Under the pieces are notes generated by a model. It was given only the letters and a program-made list of their open reading frames with translations. It made no database searches and was not told where the DNA came from. This document shows, piece after piece, positions 27,936-32,125 of a DNA stretch of 32,125 nucleotides (position 1 is its first letter; each line of letters opens with the position of its first letter). A program made the translations under genes and the position numbers. Source of the stretch: Dyella sp. ASV24 (GTDB lineage Bacteria; Pseudomonadota; Gammaproteobacteria; Xanthomonadales; Rhodanobacteraceae); assembly GCF_016428905.1 (NCBI RefSeq), contig NZ_JAELTQ010000048.1:1-32125 (forward strand), read 5' to 3'.

Positions 27936-29099
27936 ATGTCACTGATCGCACCACCGCTGTCGCTGTACGTCCACATGCCATGGTGCGTGAAGAAGTGCCC
28001 CTACTGCGATTTCAACTCCCACGGCCTGCGCGGCGAGCCGCCGTATGACGCCTATGTCGACGCCCTGCTCGCCGACCTCGATGCCGATCTGCGCGATTTC
28101 GGGGGCGCCATCCACGATCGCGTCGTGCATAGCATCTTCTTTGGCGGCGGTACGCCCAGCCTGTTCGCGCCCGAACTGATCGATCGCTTCCTCGAAGGCG
28201 TTCGCAGCCGGTTGCGGCTGGAACCCGATGCGGAAATCACGCTGGAGACCAATCCCGGCACCGTGGAGCATGGACGTTTCGACGGCTATCTGTCCGCGGG
28301 CGTAAACCGTCTATCGTTTGGCATCCAGAGTTTCGACGACGCCAAACTGCGCCGCCTGGGACGCATCCACTCGGCCAGCGAGGCCGAGGCCGCCGTGAAA
28401 TCAGCGCAGGATGCGGGCTACGCGAACATCAATCTCGACCTGATGTACGCCCTACCCGAGCAATCGCAGGAAGGTGCGCTGACCGACGTCGCGCGCGCCA
28501 TCGCCCTGCAACCCACGCACATCTCGCACTACCAGCTGACCCTGGAGCCGAATACGGCCTTCGCCGCGAACCCGCCGCCGCTACCGGACGACGACCACGC
28601 CTGGGCCATGCAGGAAGCCTGCGAACAACAGCTGGGCGCGGCCGGCTATAGGCAATACGAGGTATCCGCCTACGCCAGCCCCGACCGGCGCTGCGCACAC
28701 AACCTCAACTATTGGCGCTTCGGCGACTACCTCGGCATTGGCGCTGGCGCCCACGGCAAGATCACCGATATTGCCCAAGGCGAAATCATCCGGCGCTGGA
28801 AAACCCGGCATCCCAAGGCCTACCTGGCAGCCCCAGGCGGCGCGGAGCGCATCGGCGGCAGCGGCCCGGTAACCCGCGATGAGTTGCCGTTCGAGTACAT
28901 GCTCAACGCCCTGCGCCTGATCGACGGCGTACCCGCGGCGGACTTCACCGAACGCACCGGACTCCCCCCTGAGCGCATCGCCGATGCCGTCGCCCAGGCG
29001 CACCGGAAGGGCTGGCTTACCGACAGCCCTGACCGGTTGCAGACGACGGCACTCGGCCAACGCTTTCTCAATGACGTCATTTCCGGATTTCTTGACTGA
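27936..29099 (+). CDS. hemW: Radical SAM heme chaperone HemW
   Basis: The 387-residue product carries the radical SAM cluster motif Cys17-x3-Cys21-x2-Cys24, followed by Asp-Phe as in HemN/HemW proteins. GGGTPSL (about 70-76) is the SAM-binding glycine motif, and the C-terminal HemN domain (about 300-380) has the EYMLNALRLIDGV segment. It is shorter than true coproporphyrinogen dehydrogenase HemN and starts directly at the barrel, without the N-terminal extension that HemN needs. That marks HemW, which binds and hands over heme. Linkage to rdgB and rph supports the call. Confidence 0.94.
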   Translation: MSLIAPPLSLYVHMPWCVKKCPYCDFNSHGLRGEPPYDAYVDALLADLDADLRDFGGAIHDRVVHSIFFGGGTPSLFAPELIDRFLEGVRSRLRLEPDAEITLETNPGTVEHGRFDGYLSAGVNRLSFGIQSFDDAKLRRLGRIHSASEAEAAVKSAQDAGYANINLDLMYALPEQSQEGALTDVARAIALQPTHISHYQLTLEPNTAFAANPPPLPDDDHAWAMQEACEQQLGAAGYRQYEVSAYASPDRRCAHNLNYWRFGDYLGIGAGAHGKITDIAQGEIIRRWKTRHPKAYLAAPGGAERIGGSGPVTRDELPFEYMLNALRLIDGVPAADFTERTGLPPERIADAVAQAHRKGWLTDSPDRLQTTALGQRFLNDVISGFLD

Positions 29100-29180
29100 G
29101 TCCACCGTCCGGCCGATGGCGTGCCCAGGGCGCCGGCTTTAGACTCTTAGCCATCCGGGGGGAATGAATCTAGGGTCTGT

Positions 29181-31466
29181 ATGGAAGTCGAACAGCAGGG
29201 TCGACGGCCACCGCTTGCACCCGATCGGGAGCTGCGTCCTGATCGTGCTGGCTGGGCGCCGCGCGCCCGTCGACTGATCGAAGAAACACACGCGCTGTGC
29301 ATCAGCTGGCTCGAGGCGCCGGTGCGCCAGTGCCTGAGTGATGCAGAGCAGCGCCTTTACGCGCTGGCAGAGCGGTCCCGCAACCCGCTCGAACAGCAAC
29401 AGTGCCTCTATTCCCGTCAGCTGCTGCAACAACAGCGCGCAGGCATGGAACGGAACTTCGTGGAAGGCGTCCGGCAATACTTCAACGGCGTGGGTGCCGT
29501 ACCAGAACCCGAAGCACCCATCGACGTACCGCGTCGGCCCCTGGAACTGCTCGATACCACCGAGCACGAGCAGACCGTGGCGCTGGACAAGCTGGTCGCG
29601 CGCGGCGAAGCCCGCCATGGTTCATCGCTGTTCGAGCTGGGTTACAGGCTTGCCGTGCTGGTGGGCCTGCCCCCACTGGAAGGCGAACGTCTGCCGCTAG
29701 GACCGCACGCTTTGGCTGCGTCATTTCGTGGGGCGATGGCATCACTGGAACTGTCCATCGAGCACAGCCTGTTGCTGCTGCACAGTTTCGACAGCGTTGT
29801 GGTGCACGGCCTGTCGACGCTGTACGACACCGTCAACGAACACCTTCGCGCGGACGGTATCCTGCCGCAATTGCGTGCATTCCCGACCACGCCGCGCACG
29901 CCTCAGGAACGACAACCGCGCGGCGGCGGAAGCGACACCCAGCCCACCGCGTTCAACCGCCAGCCGGCTACCACACCCACACCAACCGCAGCCAGCCAGC
30001 CACGCACCGACAGCATCGCTGTGCTCGATAGCCTGCGCGAAATGCTTGCGCAGCACCGCGCGGGCCAGGGTGCGCTGAACAACACAGACGGTGGCCGCGC
30101 CGCCACGCCTCAAGAACTGCAGCTGGCATTGGATGCCCTGCAATTGCACGTCAGCGATGTCGCCGACCAGGCACGACGCGAACTGCTCAGCGCGCAGGCG
30201 CTGCGGGAAGAACTGCTTGGCCAGCTCAACGCCGGGCAAACCGACGGTTCGACGCCCATGCACCTGACCGAGGAGCAAGGCGACACCGTCGAACTGGTTG
30301 CCATGCTGTTCGAACAGATGGATCGCCAGCTACACCACCAAGGCAACGCACATTCGCTGCTGGGTGATCTGCAACTGCCGCTGCTGCGCATGGCAGTCGC
30401 GGATCAGGACTTCTTTAACCAACGCGAACATCCCGCCCGCAAACTGCTGGGCGTGGTCACGGACGCGGCGAATGACTGGCTGGATGGTCCAGACGGCGAC
30501 ATCGACCGTTCACTTGAAGCCAAGCTGATTCAACTCGTCGAACGCGCTCGGCGCGAACCGCCGAGCACCGGCCTCTATACCAGTCTGCTGGCCGACATCG
30601 AACACCATCTCGGCCTGCTCAACCGCAAAGCGCAGATCGCCGAACGACGCCAGGTGGAGGCGATGCAGGGTCGTGAGCGACTCGAGCAAGCGCGTCACCG
30701 CGCCGCCGAACTGATGACGGAGCGCTTCGAGCGATACAACCCGCGCGGCCTGCTTCGCACGTTGCTCGAGCGCGCGTGGTCCGACGTGCTCGCGCTAACG
30801 CTCCTACGCCATGGGGAAGACAGCGAAGCCTTCACCTCGCGCCTGCACACTACGGATCAACTGCTCGGTCAGCATCCGGTGACCGATCGCCACCTGTTGC
30901 AGGCGGAAGTGGAAGCTGGCTTGCAGCAGATCGGCATGCACGCCGAAGAAGCCGTGCAAGTTGCACAGCGCCTGCTGGGCATCCCCGCGCAAAGCCCGGC
31001 CAGCCAGGAAACCACCACGACCACCGAGCTGGCGCTCAAGCTCAAACAGCGCCAACGGCTGGGCGAACACGTTGCGCCGGAAACACCCGCTCCGACGCAG
31101 GCAGCCGCGCCCGCACCCAGCCCCACGCCAGACTCGCCGGAACGGCGGATTCGCCAGCGCCTGCGCCAATTGCCGTTCGGTAGCTGGTTCGAGTTCATCG
31201 ACCCGACCAACGGTCGCATCACACAACGCAAGCTGGCCTGGTACTCGCCCGTGTCTGGCAACAGCCTGTTCGTCACCCGTCGTGGACTGCGCAGCCAGGA
31301 AATGACGCTGGAACACCTCGCACACGAAATGGCTTGCGGCCGCGTACGCGAGATGCCACCGGTGAAGGAAAGCCTGCTCGATCGCGCTTGGCATGCATTG
31401 ACCAGTCACCTGCGCCAGATCACCAGCAACCACGCCACACACTCACGCCCCGGAGCCTCGACGTGA
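29181..31466 (+). CDS. DUF1631 family protein
   Basis: The product has 761 residues with no signal peptide or transmembrane helix, so it is probably cytoplasmic. It is largely helical, with two Pro/Thr/Ala/Gln-rich linkers at about residues 234-277 and 632-653. These divide it into an N-terminal part, a long central helical part and a C-terminal module. The C-terminal module (about 655-735: PFGSWFEF, RKLAWYSP, SLFVTRRG) is the characteristic end of DUF1631 and looks like a small beta-barrel. Members are sometimes misnamed thymidine phosphorylase; nothing here supports that. AGGG precedes the ATG by five bases. The stop overlaps the start of a PilZ gene, hinting at a c-di-GMP link, but function is unknown. 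Confidence 0.88.
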   Translation: MEVEQQGRRPPLAPDRELRPDRAGWAPRARRLIEETHALCISWLEAPVRQCLSDAEQRLYALAERSRNPLEQQQCLYSRQLLQQQRAGMERNFVEGVRQYFNGVGAVPEPEAPIDVPRRPLELLDTTEHEQTVALDKLVARGEARHGSSLFELGYRLAVLVGLPPLEGERLPLGPHALAASFRGAMASLELSIEHSLLLLHSFDSVVVHGLSTLYDTVNEHLRADGILPQLRAFPTTPRTPQERQPRGGGSDTQPTAFNRQPATTPTPTAASQPRTDSIAVLDSLREMLAQHRAGQGALNNTDGGRAATPQELQLALDALQLHVSDVADQARRELLSAQALREELLGQLNAGQTDGSTPMHLTEEQGDTVELVAMLFEQMDRQLHHQGNAHSLLGDLQLPLLRMAVADQDFFNQREHPARKLLGVVTDAANDWLDGPDGDIDRSLEAKLIQLVERARREPPSTGLYTSLLADIEHHLGLLNRKAQIAERRQVEAMQGRERLEQARHRAAELMTERFERYNPRGLLRTLLERAWSDVLALTLLRHGEDSEAFTSRLHTTDQLLGQHPVTDRHLLQAEVEAGLQQIGMHAEEAVQVAQRLLGIPAQSPASQETTTTTELALKLKQRQRLGEHVAPETPAPTQAAAPAPSPTPDSPERRIRQRLRQLPFGSWFEFIDPTNGRITQRKLAWYSPVSGNSLFVTRRGLRSQEMTLEHLAHEMACGRVREMPPVKESLLDRAWHALTSHLRQITSNHATHSRPGAST

Positions 31467-31822
31467 GCGAGAACGTAGCCTCCATCGACCAGCGTCGCGC
31501 CTTGCGCAAAAGGGCCAATTTCACTGCATTGGTCACTGATGTGATCACCGGTCAACCGATTGGTCATCTGGGCAATCTTTCCGCCAACGGCATGCTGCTG
31601 ATCAGCACGCGCCCGCCACGCAGTGAGGCGATCTATCAGGTGAGCCTGACTCTGCCCGGGTTGGGCAGCACGCCGCAGAGCATCGAGGTGGGGATACAAG
31701 AGCAGTGGCACGAGGCTGCGGCCAGTCCTGGGCAGGTATGGGCGGGGTATCGCATCGTGGCGATTGATGATGCGGATGCGGCGTTGTTGGATGCTTGGCT
31801 GGAGCAGCCGGAGAGGGATTAG
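31463..31822 (+). CDS. PilZ domain protein
   Basis: The 119-residue product is a single PilZ domain. Both c-di-GMP-binding motifs are present: RxxxR at Arg11-Arg15 and (D/N)xSxxG as NLSANG at 38-43. A beta-barrel with WAGYRIVAID near residue 95 and a short C-terminal helix follow. The start is GTG at 31463, overlapping the DUF1631 stop as GTGA; the frame continues upstream to 31334, but that part lies inside the DUF1631 gene. Intact motifs predict real c-di-GMP binding, unlike the degenerate PilZ protein of type IV pilus assembly. Its partner is presumably the DUF1631 protein. Confidence 0.9.
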   Translation: MSENVASIDQRRALRKRANFTALVTDVITGQPIGHLGNLSANGMLLISTRPPRSEAIYQVSLTLPGLGSTPQSIEVGIQEQWHEAAASPGQVWAGYRIVAIDDADAALLDAWLEQPERD

Positions 31823-31883
31823 GTAGGTGTTCTTTTGCTTTGGTGTATTTGCCGGGGCGAACACGCAGCGTTTTCTTTTGTCC

Positions 31884-31906
31884 CCCTCTCCTTCGGGGTG
31901 AGGGGT
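31884..31906. repeat. Pyrimidine/purine hairpin repeat
   Basis: CCCCTC and GAGGGG flank an inner CC-TTC-GG hairpin. Repeats of the form CCCCTCTCC...GGGG are frequent between genes in xanthomonads. It may also help end transcription of the PilZ gene, though no clean T-run follows. Confidence 0.5.
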
Positions 31907-31939
31907 GGGTGCTCGCCTCTCGGCTTCATCTTTGCCGTC

Positions 31940-31959
31940 ATCCCGGCGTAGGCCGGGAT
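31940..31959. repeat. Dispersed intergenic inverted repeat
   Basis: ATCCCGGC and GCCGGGAT form a perfect 8-bp stem with a four-base loop, inside a GTCATCCCGGCGTAGGCCGG-type unit. This resembles a very widespread proteobacterial intergenic repeat, known from its spurious translation with an AYAGMT/LRGND peptide. Confidence 0.7.
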
Positions 31960-32052
31960 CCAGGAGCCGTGAGCGCGATTATCGCCTCGTGCGTTACGGC
32001 GATCTGGCCGCTTACGCAGCGGGCGTTTCGATCGTCTGCCGACGCTCGAGTC

Positions 32053-32082
32053 ACTTTTCTTTTGCTGGCCCAAAAGAAAAGT
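32053..32082. repeat. AAAAGAAAAG dispersed inverted repeat
   Basis: ACTTTTCTTTTG and CAAAAGAAAAGT form a perfect 12-bp stem around CTGGCC. The unit continues with AACCCAAAGAAAATGGCC and a second small hairpin (TGGCC-GTAA-GGCCA, 32096-32109). I recognise this as a repeat common in Xanthomonadales genomes; copy number here cannot be seen. Confidence 0.65.
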
Positions 32083-32125
32083 AACCCAAAGAAAATGGCC
32101 GTAAGGCCAACGCCCGCAGCATTTC

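Larger units (their letters stand above)
31823..32125. other. Gene-free stretch made of dispersed repeats
   Basis: I find no credible gene in these 303 bases. The stretch holds three hairpin-forming repeat units described separately. A minus-strand open frame here translates to SWIPAYAGMT-type peptide, the usual by-product of such repeats. The composition differs from the genes beside it, with poly-C, poly-T and A-rich tracts. Confidence 0.75.

Noticed and set aside
31819-32073. Small minus-strand open frame of 84 codons
   Set aside because: It runs through the dispersed repeats and yields the SWIPAYAGMT-type peptide typical of spurious repeat translation.

Overview
The window is a stretch of bacterial chromosome with high GC content, dense gene packing and mostly housekeeping genes. 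Gene content and order (pilMNOPQ divergent from a class A penicillin-binding protein gene, type II citrate synthase, rpoZ-spoT-ridA-recG, yicC-gmk divergent from rph-rdgB-hemW) point to a gammaproteobacterium of the order Xanthomonadales/Lysobacterales. The repeat sequences at the right end and general codon use suggest the Rhodanobacteraceae side (Dyella/Rhodanobacter/Luteibacter-like). The genus is an inference and was not tested by any search. I see no prophage, insertion sequence, CRISPR array, rRNA or tRNA.

Layout. (1) 1-3027, minus strand: a MoxR ATPase - DUF58 - DUF4381 - VWA ('Bat'-type) operon, cut by the left edge, with 4-nt stop/start overlaps. (2) 3135-8443, minus: the type IV pilus alignment and secretin operon pilMNOPQ, with a good promoter in front and a strong terminator behind. 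(3) 8608-11866, plus: mrcA (PBP1A) and a conserved gene of unknown function, ending in a bidirectional terminator shared with gltA. (4) 11962-14793, minus: gltA, rpmE2 (zinc-free L31) and a nucleoside hydrolase, the first two with their own promoters. (5) 14900-20218, minus: rpoZ, spoT, ridA, recG. (6) 20284-24845: the outer-membrane lipid asymmetry system, with mlaA on the plus strand converging on mlaFEDCB on the minus strand. Its MlaD carries two tandem MCE domains. (7) 25012-29099: yicC-gmk (minus) divergent from rph-rdgB-hemW (plus). (8) 29181-31822, plus: a DUF1631 protein translationally coupled to a small PilZ protein. (9) 31823-32125: no gene, but a cluster of dispersed-repeat hairpins.

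How the genes work together. Several blocks serve the cell envelope: PilMNOP/PilQ span the envelope for type IV pili, PBP1A builds peptidoglycan, and Mla returns mislocalised phospholipid from the outer membrane. The stringent-response block joins the omega subunit of RNA polymerase to the (p)ppGpp enzyme SpoT. Gmk, which supplies the GDP/GTP pool, lies on the far side of the mla block. The features most worth a second look are the double-MCE MlaD, the mla block lying between gmk and rpoZ, the DUF1631-PilZ pair, the uncharacterised 224-residue protein behind mrcA, and a 16-bp perfect palindrome sitting on the predicted mlaA promoter.
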